A model generated the notes under the pieces. It was not told the DNA's origin and made no database searches. It saw only the letters and a list, made by a program, of their open reading frames with translations. The position numbers and the translations under genes are program-made. Shown one piece after another: positions 1-8,025 of a stretch of 64,000 nt of DNA. The number at the start of each line of letters is the position of its first letter. Position 1 is the stretch's first letter. Source of the stretch: an uncultured Pelagibacteraceae bacterium (GTDB lineage: Bacteria > Pseudomonadota > Alphaproteobacteria > Pelagibacterales > Pelagibacteraceae); contig CABYFA010000002.1 in the NCBI GenBank assembly GCA_902518155.1, positions 62,001 to 126,000 on the forward strand, given 5' to 3'.

Positions 1-1
1 T

Positions 2-391
2 CCAATCACTTCAAAGATTTATAAAAAATATAAAGGTAAAAAGAAAATCATAGGAATTTGTTTAGGATTTCAACATATTCTATTTTGTGAAGGTGCAAAA
101 ATTGTTGAACAAAAAAAAATTTATCATGGTTTTCAATCAAATATAAAAGTAATCACTAATAAATCTTTATTTAAAAAAGGAAAAATATTTAAAGTTGGCA
201 GGTATCATTCTTTAAAATTAAAAGAACCTTTCAAATCTAATAATTTTGAGATAACTATGAGATGTTTAAATTCAAAAGTTGCAATGGCATTTGAAAATCA
301 AAAGGAAAAAATTTATGGATTTCAATTTCACCCAGAATCTTTTTTAACTATCAATGGTAACCTACTTATTAAAAAAATCTTATCAGCTTAA
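2..391 (+). CDS. Class I glutamine amidotransferase, PabA/TrpG type (5' end outside window)
   Basis: C-terminal part (129 residues) of a glutamine amidotransferase subunit that supplies ammonia for aminodeoxychorismate or anthranilate synthesis. The nucleophile elbow GICLGFQHI holds the catalytic Cys, and FHPES near the end holds the catalytic His-x-Glu pair. The reading frame is open from base 2 and stops at TAA 389-391. A pabC-like gene follows at once, which favours a role in p-aminobenzoate/folate synthesis over tryptophan, but sequence alone does not separate PabA from TrpG. The start lies upstream of the window. Confidence 0.85.
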   Translation, partial: PITSKIYKKYKGKKKIIGICLGFQHILFCEGAKIVEQKKIYHGFQSNIKVITNKSLFKKGKIFKVGRYHSLKLKEPFKSNNFEITMRCLNSKVAMAFENQKEKIYGFQFHPESFLTINGNLLIKKILSA

Positions 392-1127
392 AGACTTAAA
401 ACAAATAGAATTCCAAGATCTTTGGGGGGATCATGGAATTTTTACAACGATGTGGATTTTTGGTAAACCTGCAAAAATTTTATTTTTTGATAATCATTTA
501 AAAAACTTAATTTTGTCATTAAAAAAATATCAAATAAAAAAGAAATCATTAAGGTCGGATATTTTAGAAATAATAAATAAAAATTTATCCAAAAAGAGGA
601 AATATAATCACCTATTGAGAATTGCTATAAATAAAAAAGTTATTTCAATATCTTTAAGGAAAAGAGTTAAACCAAAATTAAATTTTAATTTGAAATTAGT
701 AAAATTAAAAAGAGAAAAACCAGAGTTTAAAAATCTTAAATACAAAAAGATCTTATCTTATTTATCTAAAATGGATAACTCCCAATCAGATATTGCATTG
801 GTATCTAATAAGAAATTATTAGAAACCGGAACCTCAAATTTATTATTTGTTAAAGATCAAAAATTTTTTACTCCCAAAAAGGATTATTATGAGGGAAATA
901 CTTATAAATTTTTCAAAACAAAAATAACAAAGATTTTTAAGAAAGATATTTTGCTTAAAGAGATAAAAAATTATGATGAAATTTTATTAGTAGGATCTGG
1001 GAAAGGGGTTGCTTCAGTTAGAACTATAAATGAGCTTAAATGGAAAAGAAAAAACCTAAAAAAATTTAAGTTTTTATCAAAACAATATGATGCAGTCATA
1101 AATAAATGCAATTCTTATAGATTTTAA
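354..1127 (+). CDS. Aminotransferase class IV, aminodeoxychorismate lyase-like
   Basis: PLP-dependent fold-type IV enzyme, likely 4-amino-4-deoxychorismate lyase, which releases pyruvate to give p-aminobenzoate for folate. Family signs are DHGIFTTMWI near the N-terminus (compare GxFETxR in PabC/IlvE), the LLETGTSNLLFV block carrying the E-x-x-x-S-N motif, and a following TP. The protein is very lysine-rich. The start is uncertain: the first ATG (354) overlaps the upstream gene by 38 bases in another frame, and the only other in-frame ATG falls inside the conserved N-terminal block, too late to be right. The pairing with a PabA-like gene supports the pabC assignment. Confidence 0.75.
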   Translation: MVTYLLKKSYQLKDLKQIEFQDLWGDHGIFTTMWIFGKPAKILFFDNHLKNLILSLKKYQIKKKSLRSDILEIINKNLSKKRKYNHLLRIAINKKVISISLRKRVKPKLNFNLKLVKLKREKPEFKNLKYKKILSYLSKMDNSQSDIALVSNKKLLETGTSNLLFVKDQKFFTPKKDYYEGNTYKFFKTKITKIFKKDILLKEIKNYDEILLVGSGKGVASVRTINELKWKRKNLKKFKFLSKQYDAVINKCNSYRF

Positions 1128-1130
1128 CAG

Positions 1131-1529
1131 ATGAAAGATCCAAACAATCCTTGTTTATTTTGTGACGTTAAAAAAAGTGGATGCGCTCATGAAAATGATT
1201 TGGCATATGCAAGTTATGACTCTTATCCAGTTTCAGAACATCATTGTTTGATTATACCCAAAAGACACATAAAGGATTATTTTGACCTTACTAATGATGA
1301 ATTGGTTGCATGTAATGATCTTATAAAAATTGTTAAAAAAGAAATAACTAATAAAGATCCGTTAGTTAAAGGATTTAATCTAGGTACAAATATAGGAATT
1401 GTATCTGGTCAATCTATTTTACATTGTCATTTTCATCTGATTCCCCGAAGAGAAGGAGATGTTGACAATCCCCAGGGTGGAGTACGATCAGTCATTCCAA
1501 ACAAACAACATTATAAAAGAAATAATTAG
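1131..1529 (+). CDS. HIT family protein (histidine triad hydrolase)
   Basis: Small nucleotide-binding hydrolase or transferase of the histidine triad superfamily. The triad HCHFHLIPRR (His 98, 100, 102) is the active site that binds the alpha-phosphate of AMP-type substrates. The N-terminal CLFCDVKKSGC looks like the zinc-binding cysteines of Fhit/HINT-like members. At 132 residues it is a normal length. It starts three bases after the pabC-like stop, so it is probably cotranscribed with the folate genes. Its physiological substrate cannot be told from sequence. Confidence 0.85.
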   Translation: MKDPNNPCLFCDVKKSGCAHENDLAYASYDSYPVSEHHCLIIPKRHIKDYFDLTNDELVACNDLIKIVKKEITNKDPLVKGFNLGTNIGIVSGQSILHCHFHLIPRREGDVDNPQGGVRSVIPNKQHYKRNN

Positions 1530-1547
1530 CCTGTTATAAAAGACAAA

Positions 1548-1582
1548 TTGACCCCAGTTTGAGGTTGAACTATAAATTCAAC
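1548..1582 (+). promoter_or_regulatory. Sigma70-type promoter before aprM with a flanking inverted repeat
   Basis: TTGACC (1548-1553) and TATAAA (1571-1576) are separated by exactly 17 bases. This is the best promoter match in the gap between the HIT gene and aprM. A 6-bp inverted repeat, GTTGAA (1564-1569) and TTCAAC (1577-1582), brackets the -10 box and could be an operator. A clear ribosome binding site (AGGCGG) precedes the aprM ATG. The operator idea is inference. Confidence 0.6.
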
Positions 1583-1628
1583 TAGATATAAAACTTTAAA
1601 CTAATTCAAAATTTAACAAAAGGCGGAA

Positions 1629-2423
1629 ATGTTAAGTAACAATCCATTTTCAATTTTATCAGAAACCATTTCACCCTTTGCAATGCAATCTTTTATCATT
1701 GCAATGGTTTTGTTAATTGCAATAGGAACTATTATTCAAATGATACATCACAAAAATTTGACTTATTTTTTTAACAACGCAAAAAAAGCAAAGCTGTCAG
1801 CAACAAAAAAATTAGGGGTTGGAGAAAAAGTTTCTGTCATTGCTAAAACAACAGTGGTTGATATTGGCACAACTTCTGAATTAGGTTTTGGAAAAAGAAG
1901 ACTGGCCCATGTTCTAGGAATGTATGGTACAATTTTATTTTGGGTGTCTTCAGCTATTTTAGTTTTTTGTTACACAGGTGCTGATAAACCAAGTTCTCAA
2001 ACTTGGTCAATGATTTGGCATGCAGGAGCAATATTAACATGTTTAGGAGGATATTGGTTTTGGTTTTTTTTAAGAGTTGATGTTTCAGCAGAAGCTCATC
2101 CTTGGTATAGAATTATAAAAGCTGATTTATTTGTTTTAGCATTACTTGCATGTTCAACTTTTGGGTTAGCTTGGTCATTCACACAATTTAATGGGCAAAT
2201 AGGTTTGTCTTATTTATTTTTAATTTTATTTGTTGCATCTAACTTAATTTTATTCGGTGGTGTTTATTGGTCGAAATTTGCTCACATGTTTTATAAACCT
2301 GGAGCAGCTATTCAAAAAAATTTAGCAGAGGCAGATGGATCTAGGGATAATTTACCTCCACCAGCTGATGCCCCAGAACAATTTGGCCTGGGTATAAAAA
2401 GAGAAGAGCCAAAACATTATTAA
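1629..2423 (+). CDS. aprM: AprM, membrane anchor of adenylylsulfate reductase
   Basis: Integral membrane protein, 264 residues, with about five to six hydrophobic segments (roughly 17-38, 96-117, 132-150, 166-185 and 192-215) containing several His and Trp residues suited to haem or quinone contact. It lies directly upstream of aprB and aprA, where lineages without the QmoABC complex carry aprM. Its proposed role is to link AprBA on the cytoplasmic face to the quinone pool. It is preceded by a strong promoter and an AGGCGG ribosome binding site. The name rests mostly on context and membrane topology. Confidence 0.85.
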   Translation: MLSNNPFSILSETISPFAMQSFIIAMVLLIAIGTIIQMIHHKNLTYFFNNAKKAKLSATKKLGVGEKVSVIAKTTVVDIGTTSELGFGKRRLAHVLGMYGTILFWVSSAILVFCYTGADKPSSQTWSMIWHAGAILTCLGGYWFWFFLRVDVSAEAHPWYRIIKADLFVLALLACSTFGLAWSFTQFNGQIGLSYLFLILFVASNLILFGGVYWSKFAHMFYKPGAAIQKNLAEADGSRDNLPPPADAPEQFGLGIKREEPKHY

Positions 2424-2456
2424 TATGTTAATAGAAAAGGGAGAAAAATAAAAATT

Positions 2457-2927
2457 ATGTCAACTTTTGTATACATGACAAGATGTGATGGCTGTGGTCA
2501 TTGCGTAGATATATGTCCTTCAGATATCATGCACATTGACGAAAATATCAGAAGAGCAAAAAATATTGAACCAAACTTTTGTTGGGAATGTTATTCGTGT
2601 GTTAAAGCATGCCCTAATCATGCAATTGATGTGAGAGGGTATGCTGATTTTGCTCCAATGGGTCACAGCGTCAGAGTTAGAAGAGAAGAAGAAAAAGGAA
2701 CTATCTCTTGGAAAATTAAATTTAGAAACGGAACAGAAAAAAACTTCGTTTCACCTATAACAACAAAACCTTGGGGAAAATTTATTCCAAAACTTGCTGA
2801 AGGTGATACTCCTAACCAAGGAGAAATTAATTCACAAAGATTATATAGTGAGCCAGAAGGATTAAATACCAATAAAGAATTACCATCGGTTCCAAAAGAG
2901 TCTTTTAAAAAAGGTGTTTATTATTAA
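2457..2927 (+). CDS. aprB: Adenylylsulfate reductase beta subunit
   Basis: Iron-sulfur subunit of dissimilatory-type APS reductase. Two ferredoxin motifs bind two [4Fe-4S] clusters: Cys 10, 13, 16, 20 (CDGCGHCVDICP) and Cys 42, 45, 48, 52 (CWECYSCVKACP). The tail after residue 60 is the segment that wraps the alpha subunit in known AprBA structures. At 156 residues it has the normal family length. The last base of its stop codon is shared with the aprA start (2927), indicating translational coupling. Confidence 0.95.
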   Translation: MSTFVYMTRCDGCGHCVDICPSDIMHIDENIRRAKNIEPNFCWECYSCVKACPNHAIDVRGYADFAPMGHSVRVRREEEKGTISWKIKFRNGTEKNFVSPITTKPWGKFIPKLAEGDTPNQGEINSQRLYSEPEGLNTNKELPSVPKESFKKGVYY

Positions 2928-4786
2928 TGGCTAAGCACAAAACACATTATGAGGAGTGTGATGTATTAGTTGTTGGTGGCGGAATGGCCGGTACAGGAGC
3001 AACATTTGAGGCCAGACATTGGGGAAGAGATTTAAAAATCGTTTGTGTTGAAAAAGCAAACATTGATCGAAGTGGTGCGGTCGCACAAGGTTTATATGCA
3101 ATCAATTGTTACATGGGTATGCAATGGGATGAAAATCAACCTGAAGACCATGTAAGGTATGCCAGAAATGATTTAATGGGAATGGTTAGAGAAGATTTGG
3201 GTTATGACATGGCTCGTCATGTAGACTCAACTGTTCATATGTTTGATGAGTGGGGTCTTCCAATGATGAAAAATGAAAAAACTGGAAGATATCTAAGAGA
3301 AGGTAAATGGCAAATAATGATTCATGGTGAAAGTTATAAGCCAATTGTTGCTGAGGCAGCAAAAAAATCAGCAGATAAAATTTATAACAGAATAATGATC
3401 ACTCATTTATTAATGGATGAGTCTCAAGAAAATAGAATTGGTGGCGCGGTTGGTTTTAATATGAGAACAGGTGATTTTCATGTGTTCAGAGCTAAGGCAG
3501 TTATAGTTTCAGCTGGTGGAGCATCACATATTTTTAAACCAAGAGCGGTTGGAGAAGGTATGGGAAGAACTTGGTATGCACCATGGAGTAATGGATCTGC
3601 TTACGCCTTACCTATCGCAGCAGGTGCAAAGATGACTCAAATGGAAAACAGAATTGTATTGTGCAGATTTAAAGATGGTTATGGACCAGTTGGAGCTTAT
3701 TTTTTACATTTAAAAACATACACACAAAATGCTAATGGCGAAAATTACGAGAAAAAATGGTATGAACAAACTAAAGAATTAGTTGGAGAATATATTGATC
3801 ATCATCCAACTCCCACTTGTTTAAGAAACCATGCCTTTATTCAGGAAGTTGCTGCAGGTGGTGGACCGATACATATGGTAACTAAAGAAGCTTTCCAAGA
3901 TCCTCATTTAGAAACAGTGGGTTGGGAAAACTTTTTAGGTATGACTGTTGGTCAAGCTGTAGTTTGGGCATCTCAAAATATTGATCCAAAATATACAAAT
4001 CCAGAATTAACAACTTCTGAGCCGTACGTAATGGGATCACATGCAACATGCTCTGGAGCTTGGGTAAGTGGACCAGAAGATCTGTCTCCACCAGAATATT
4101 TCTGGGGTTATAACAGAATGCTTACAATCGATGGACTTTTTGGTGCTGGAGATACAGTAGGGGGTAGTGCTCATAAATTTTCATCAGGTTCTTTTACTGA
4201 AGGAAGATTAGCCGCAAAAGCAGCAGTTAAATATATAGAGGATAAAAAAGCAGAAGGAATAAATGTTACGGATAAACAATGTGAGGATTTTAAAAAGGCT
4301 GTATACAAACCTTTAGAAACTTACACAGTAGCTCAAAACGAGATCACTGGTGGAACTGTTTCACCGAGCTATATTTCTCCGATACAAGGATTACAAAGAC
4401 TTCAAAAAATTATGGATGAGTATGTTGGAGGGATTACCTCAAATTACATGACTAACGGTAATATGCTTAAGAGGGCTCTTGAACTTCTAGAATGGTTGCA
4501 GGAAGATTTGGAAAACGTAGGAGCTGAGGATTATCATCAATTAATGAGAGCTTGGGAGCTTAAACACAGAGCTCTAACCTCACAATGTGTAACAGAACAT
4601 ACATTATTTAGAGAAGAAACTCGTTGGCCAGGTTATTATTATAGAGGTGATCACATGAAACTTGATGATGAAAATTGGCATTGCTTAACAGTTTCTAGAA
4701 GAGACCCTAAAACTGGAAAATTCACTCTGGAGAAAGTACCGGTTTATCATATCGTTGACGAAAAAGAGAAGAAGAAGGCTTCGTAA
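2927..4786 (+). CDS. aprA: Adenylylsulfate reductase alpha subunit
   Basis: FAD-containing catalytic subunit, related to fumarate reductase flavoproteins, that interconverts APS and sulfite plus AMP. The dinucleotide-binding motif GGGMAGTGA lies near residues 17-25, and the conserved LRNHAFIQEVAAGGGPIHM block near residue 300 is typical of AprA active sites. At 619 residues it is full length. No dsr, sat or qmo genes are visible in the window, and sulfonate-degrading genes lie nearby, so the likely direction is sulfite oxidation to APS. That direction is inference from context. Confidence 0.95.
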   Translation: MAKHKTHYEECDVLVVGGGMAGTGATFEARHWGRDLKIVCVEKANIDRSGAVAQGLYAINCYMGMQWDENQPEDHVRYARNDLMGMVREDLGYDMARHVDSTVHMFDEWGLPMMKNEKTGRYLREGKWQIMIHGESYKPIVAEAAKKSADKIYNRIMITHLLMDESQENRIGGAVGFNMRTGDFHVFRAKAVIVSAGGASHIFKPRAVGEGMGRTWYAPWSNGSAYALPIAAGAKMTQMENRIVLCRFKDGYGPVGAYFLHLKTYTQNANGENYEKKWYEQTKELVGEYIDHHPTPTCLRNHAFIQEVAAGGGPIHMVTKEAFQDPHLETVGWENFLGMTVGQAVVWASQNIDPKYTNPELTTSEPYVMGSHATCSGAWVSGPEDLSPPEYFWGYNRMLTIDGLFGAGDTVGGSAHKFSSGSFTEGRLAAKAAVKYIEDKKAEGINVTDKQCEDFKKAVYKPLETYTVAQNEITGGTVSPSYISPIQGLQRLQKIMDEYVGGITSNYMTNGNMLKRALELLEWLQEDLENVGAEDYHQLMRAWELKHRALTSQCVTEHTLFREETRWPGYYYRGDHMKLDDENWHCLTVSRRDPKTGKFTLEKVPVYHIVDEKEKKKAS

Positions 4787-4807
4787 AACCATATTCCAAA
4801 CTTCTTT

Positions 4808-5158
4808 ATGGACCTTTTGAAAAAATCTGATGAGGAAATATTCGCAATTGCCAAGCCTTTTTGGGAAAATCTTGTAAGAGCCTCAAATATGAAAGATTAT
4901 GGTGGCTTTACCAGAGATTTCTCTACCCAAATGCTGTTTGGGGCTAACGAAGTAGAGCTTGGAAAGCAATGGGCTAACAACAAGATTATTACCAATTTAA
5001 ATGAGACCTATGAACCATTTGGAACATTAAGAAGAGGCGATCACATTACAGTATTAATTAAGCAGACTAATAAAGAGGTGCCTGGAGAATTTTTAGGAAG
5101 GTTGGTCCTTGGAGTTGAGGATGGTGAAGTAAAAATTTTTGGAGCTACAATTTATTAA
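4808..5158 (+). CDS. Unrecognised 116-aa protein of the apr cluster
   Basis: I do not recognise this family. It is a soluble, mixed alpha/beta-looking protein without signal peptide, membrane span or Cys motif. The N-terminal half is helical and aromatic, and the C-terminal half (from about residue 70) reads as beta strands, GTLRRGDHITVLIKQ then GEFLGRLVLGVEDGEVKI, loosely like a small NTF2-like or barrel fold. It begins 21 bases after the aprA stop, so it is likely cotranscribed with aprMBA and may assist the reductase. After its TAA the same frame stays open for 29 more codons. Confidence 0.8.
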   Translation: MDLLKKSDEEIFAIAKPFWENLVRASNMKDYGGFTRDFSTQMLFGANEVELGKQWANNKIITNLNETYEPFGTLRRGDHITVLIKQTNKEVPGEFLGRLVLGVEDGEVKIFGATIY

Positions 5159-5201
5159 TTAAAGTTTGACAATTTTTCTGCTGGTGCTATTGAGGATGGA
5201 G

Positions 5202-5336
5202 ATGCACCTTTCAAATATAAAAATTCTACAAAAAATCTTAAATTATAAAACAGCATTAATTAAAACAGGAATTTTTTCAGCAATATTAGCTTGCTGGGGT
5301 GTAATATTATTTGGAACTTTTTTAACTTTTAAATAA
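5202..5336 (+). CDS. Small membrane protein ORF between the apr cluster and TSUP
   Basis: A 44-codon ORF starting MHLSNIKILQKILNYK, followed by one hydrophobic segment (about residues 22-42, with ILACWGVILFGTFL) and a short LTFK tail. AGGA about six bases upstream fits ATG 5202; another ATG six bases earlier (5196) is in frame. It sits 29 bases before the TSUP start. The shape, a basic amphipathic head plus one membrane span, is that of a small accessory membrane protein. Function unknown; that it is expressed is inference. Confidence 0.5.
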   Translation: MHLSNIKILQKILNYKTALIKTGIFSAILACWGVILFGTFLTFK

Positions 5337-5365
5337 ATTTTTTTTAAAAAAGTTAATTATTTTAA

Positions 5366-6451
5366 ATGGAAGTATTTTTACCAATAGCACAAGTACATGT
5401 TACTGCTATAGAAATTATTTTATTAAGTGCTTTAGTCGGAATTTTATCAGGACTATTTGGAGTAGGGGGTGGTTTTTTAATGACACCTTTTCTAATTTTT
5501 TTAGGTGTTCCGCCAGCTTACGCTGTTGCCAATGAAGCAAATAACATTTTAGCTACATCTGTTTCTGGATCTACTACTCATTATCTTAAAAATACATTAG
5601 ACTATAAAATGGGTTTTATGATTGTAATTGGTGGTGCAATAGGAACTATTATTGGAATTTATACATTCACATATTTTAAAGACATTGGCAAAATAGATAC
5701 TGTTATTTCACTTGCTTACATGTATATCTTGGCAATCATTGGAACTTTAATGCTTGTTGAAAGTCTTGGCGAGATCGATAAAGCTAGAAAAAATACTATT
5801 GTAAAACGAAAATTACACGTTCATTATTGGATACATGGTCTTCCATTTAGGATGAGATTTCCTAAATCAAAGTTATATGAGAGCGCATTCACGCCAATTA
5901 TCATTGGTTTATTTGTAGGTTTTATAGCAGCAATAATGGGTATTGGAGGAGCTTTCATATTAGTTCCCGCAATGATTTATATTATAGGTATGCCCACAAA
6001 ATTAGTTCCAGGAACTTCTTTGTTTGTAACTATTTTTGTTAGTGTGATCGTTACTTTTTTACATGCATTCAATTATGGATCTATTGATTTAATTTTAGTT
6101 TTAATGCTGGTTATTGGTTCGATAATCGGAGTGCAAACAGGTCAAAAAATTGGTCAGTCAATTGAAAGTTCTGGACTAAAAGCGTTGTTAGCAGTTTTAT
6201 TGTTGATTGTTGGAATTGCAATTGCGTATGATACTTTTTTTGTTGGTCATACTATGAATGGTGTCAATAATGCTACAGAAAAAGACCTAACACCATTATC
6301 AGTTTTAGTTCAAAAATTTTCTAAAGATATGCCAATTGTATATAGTTTATTTTCTATATTTTTTGCTGTAGGGTTAGGTGTGGCAGCGGCATTTATTCGA
6401 AGATTTTTATCTGATTTAAAAAAAAAGCACTTTAGCAAACCAGCTAAGTAA
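5366..6451 (+). CDS. TSUP/TauE family sulfite-sulfate exporter
   Basis: Polytopic membrane protein of the TauE/SafE (TSUP) family, 361 residues with about eight to nine membrane spans. The internal repeat of the family is visible: GLFGVGGGFLMTPFLIFLG near residues 29-47 and MGIGGAFILVPAMIYIIGMP in the second half, each with its glycine-rich loop. Members move sulfite, sulfate or sulfonates. Lying after aprMBA and beside suyAB/xsc, it most likely exports sulfite or sulfate made by sulfonate breakdown. A long cytoplasmic loop lies between the two halves. Exact substrate unproven. Confidence 0.85.
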   Translation: MEVFLPIAQVHVTAIEIILLSALVGILSGLFGVGGGFLMTPFLIFLGVPPAYAVANEANNILATSVSGSTTHYLKNTLDYKMGFMIVIGGAIGTIIGIYTFTYFKDIGKIDTVISLAYMYILAIIGTLMLVESLGEIDKARKNTIVKRKLHVHYWIHGLPFRMRFPKSKLYESAFTPIIIGLFVGFIAAIMGIGGAFILVPAMIYIIGMPTKLVPGTSLFVTIFVSVIVTFLHAFNYGSIDLILVLMLVIGSIIGVQTGQKIGQSIESSGLKALLAVLLLIVGIAIAYDTFFVGHTMNGVNNATEKDLTPLSVLVQKFSKDMPIVYSLFSIFFAVGLGVAAAFIRRFLSDLKKKHFSKPAK

Positions 6452-6456
6452 AAATT

Positions 6457-7623
6457 TTAAGCACTTCGGTATAATTTGGTCATAACAAATTCTCTATGAC
6501 CTAAAGCTTCAGCACAAGTGAGTCTACCATTGGCAACTTTCAAAGTTGTTTTAATTAATTCATCTCCAGCATCTGATAAATTCATTTCTCTCGAGAGAAT
6601 TTTTGAAACATCACAATCTATATGTTCCCCCATTGATTTAACTGTTAATGGGTTTGCAGTTAATTTTATAACTGGTTCAATTGGGTTTCCAACAATATTA
6701 CCCTGACCCGTCGGGAATAAATGAATATTAAATCCCGCAGCTGCTTGTAGTGTTACACACTCCGCTGCGGCAGATGATGTATCCATAAAGTATAAACCTT
6801 TTCCTTTTTTTGGTTCTTCAGCCGGTTCTAAAACATCAACAAATTTACAATTTCCTATTTTTTGAAAATTTCCAAAAGCTTTTTCTTCAATAGTTGTTAA
6901 ACCACCCGCTATATTACCAGCAGTTGGCTGACTTTCAGAGAGATCATCAGTTGCTTCTTTTAAAATAAAATCGTTATAGGCACTCCAAGTCTTCATAAAT
7001 TTATCTGAAGCTTCTTTTGTTGCACCTCTTGTAGCACAAACTTTTTCTGCTCCTGTAAGTTCTGATGTTTCCCCAAAACATAAATGAACTCCAAGTGGTT
7101 CTAGTTTATCCATTAAATTTCCGACAGTTGGATTGGAAGCTAAACCAGAAGTGGTATCAGACTCGCCACATTTTACTGAAATCCATAAATCACTTATTGG
7201 GCATTCCTCTCTTTGTTTTTCAGAAGCCCACATAACAAATTCTTGAGCTTTTTTTGAAGCTTTCATTACAGTTCCAATATCCCCCGTACGTTCAATATGG
7301 AAACCCTCAACTGGTTTTCCAGTTTTTGCTATTCCATCCACTATTCTTTTAGTCCATTTAGGCTCAATACCAATCACAATAACCGCTGCAACATTTGGGT
7401 TGCTACCAGTTCCAATCATTGTTCTAAAATGTAATTCTAAATCCGCTCCAAATTGTAATCTTCCATAAGAATGGGGCAGAGCTATTGTTCCTTTAATATT
7501 ATTTGCCACTGCTTCAGCACATGCGTTTGAAATATCATCGACAGGTAAAATAATTACATGGTTTCTTGTTCCTGCTCTGCCATTTTCTCTTTTATAGCCT
7601 AAAAAACTTTTTGGAATTTCCAT
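6457..7623 (-). CDS. suyB: (2R)-sulfolactate sulfo-lyase, large subunit (UxaA family)
   Basis: Member of the altronate/galactarate dehydratase (UxaA) C-terminal family, encoded apart from its SAF-domain partner just upstream (suyA, four bases away). The split 94 + 388 residue arrangement matches SuyA/SuyB, which cleave 3-sulfolactate to pyruvate and sulfite. Family blocks seen are [20 protein letters not shown] at the N-terminus, [16 protein letters not shown] mid-protein with its Cys, and [18 protein letters not shown] near the C-terminus. The neighbours xsc and aprBA favour sulfolactate over a sugar-acid substrate. It ends six bases from the convergent TSUP gene. Confidence 0.82.
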   Translation of the reverse strand: MEIPKSFLGYKRENGRAGTRNHVIILPVDDISNACAEAVANNIKGTIALPHSYGRLQFGADLELHFRTMIGTGSNPNVAAVIVIGIEPKWTKRIVDGIAKTGKPVEGFHIERTGDIGTVMKASKKAQEFVMWASEKQREECPISDLWISVKCGESDTTSGLASNPTVGNLMDKLEPLGVHLCFGETSELTGAEKVCATRGATKEASDKFMKTWSAYNDFILKEATDDLSESQPTAGNIAGGLTTIEEKAFGNFQKIGNCKFVDVLEPAEEPKKGKGLYFMDTSSAAAECVTLQAAAGFNIHLFPTGQGNIVGNPIEPVIKLTANPLTVKSMGEHIDCDVSKILSREMNLSDAGDELIKTTLKVANGRLTCAEALGHREFVMTKLYRSA

Positions 7624-7627
7624 CTAA

Positions 7628-7912
7628 TTACCACTTTTTTGTTTTAACGTTATGAACGTGCACATGTTGACCTTTTTTAATTGCTTTGACTACTTTACCT
7701 ATATCATGACCATATTTCAAAATCGTATCTCCCTCTTTTAAATCAATCATTGCAATTTTATGACCTAAAGGGATTTCATCTGCTGATTGAATGTTAACTG
7801 AGCTGTCATTTTCCATTATCCAGCATTTACAATCTTGTTTCGGAGTTATTTTTTCTATTACAACTACACCAACATTGTCTTTTTTGTCGTGAATTATAAT
7901 ATCTGTTGACAT
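7628..7912 (-). CDS. suyA: (2R)-sulfolactate sulfo-lyase, small subunit (SAF domain)
   Basis: Small 94-residue SAF-domain protein, the partner of the UxaA-like subunit in sulfolactate sulfo-lyase. The start (IIIHDKKDNVGVVVIE) and end (KKGQHVHVHNVKTKKW) agree with what I recall of SuyA; the HVHVHN block is the conserved motif of this domain in UxaA-type enzymes. It is first in a two-gene minus-strand operon divergent from xsc. I see no clear Shine-Dalgarno before the ATG (the upstream bases are CACTATATAA). Confidence 0.85.
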   Translation of the reverse strand: MSTDIIIHDKKDNVGVVVIEKITPKQDCKCWIMENDSSVNIQSADEIPLGHKIAMIDLKEGDTILKYGHDIGKVVKAIKKGQHVHVHNVKTKKW

Positions 7913-7931
7913 TTATATAGTGTCGATTTGT

Positions 7932-7959
7932 TTGTTTGAATTTTCTAAAATCTTATATA
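7932..7959 (+). promoter_or_regulatory. Possible xsc promoter in the suyA-xsc divergent gap
   Basis: TTGTTT (7932-7937) and TATATA (7954-7959) with a 16-base spacer is the best sigma70-like pair upstream of xsc in the 113-base divergent gap. The match is only moderate in DNA this AT-rich. A ribosome binding site (AGAAAGG) precedes the xsc ATG. Confidence 0.3.
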
Positions 7960-8025
7960 TTAATCGCAAAAATTAACAATTAATTTTTAAAAATATTGTC
8001 TAAGTAATTTAGAAAGGTTCTACAA

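Noticed and set aside
6457-7912. Altronate or galactarate dehydratase (uxaA) split by a frameshift
   Set aside because: The two parts have separate clean starts and stops with a four-base gap and the sizes of SuyA and SuyB; sulfur genes flank them. The sugar-acid reading is not excluded, only less likely.
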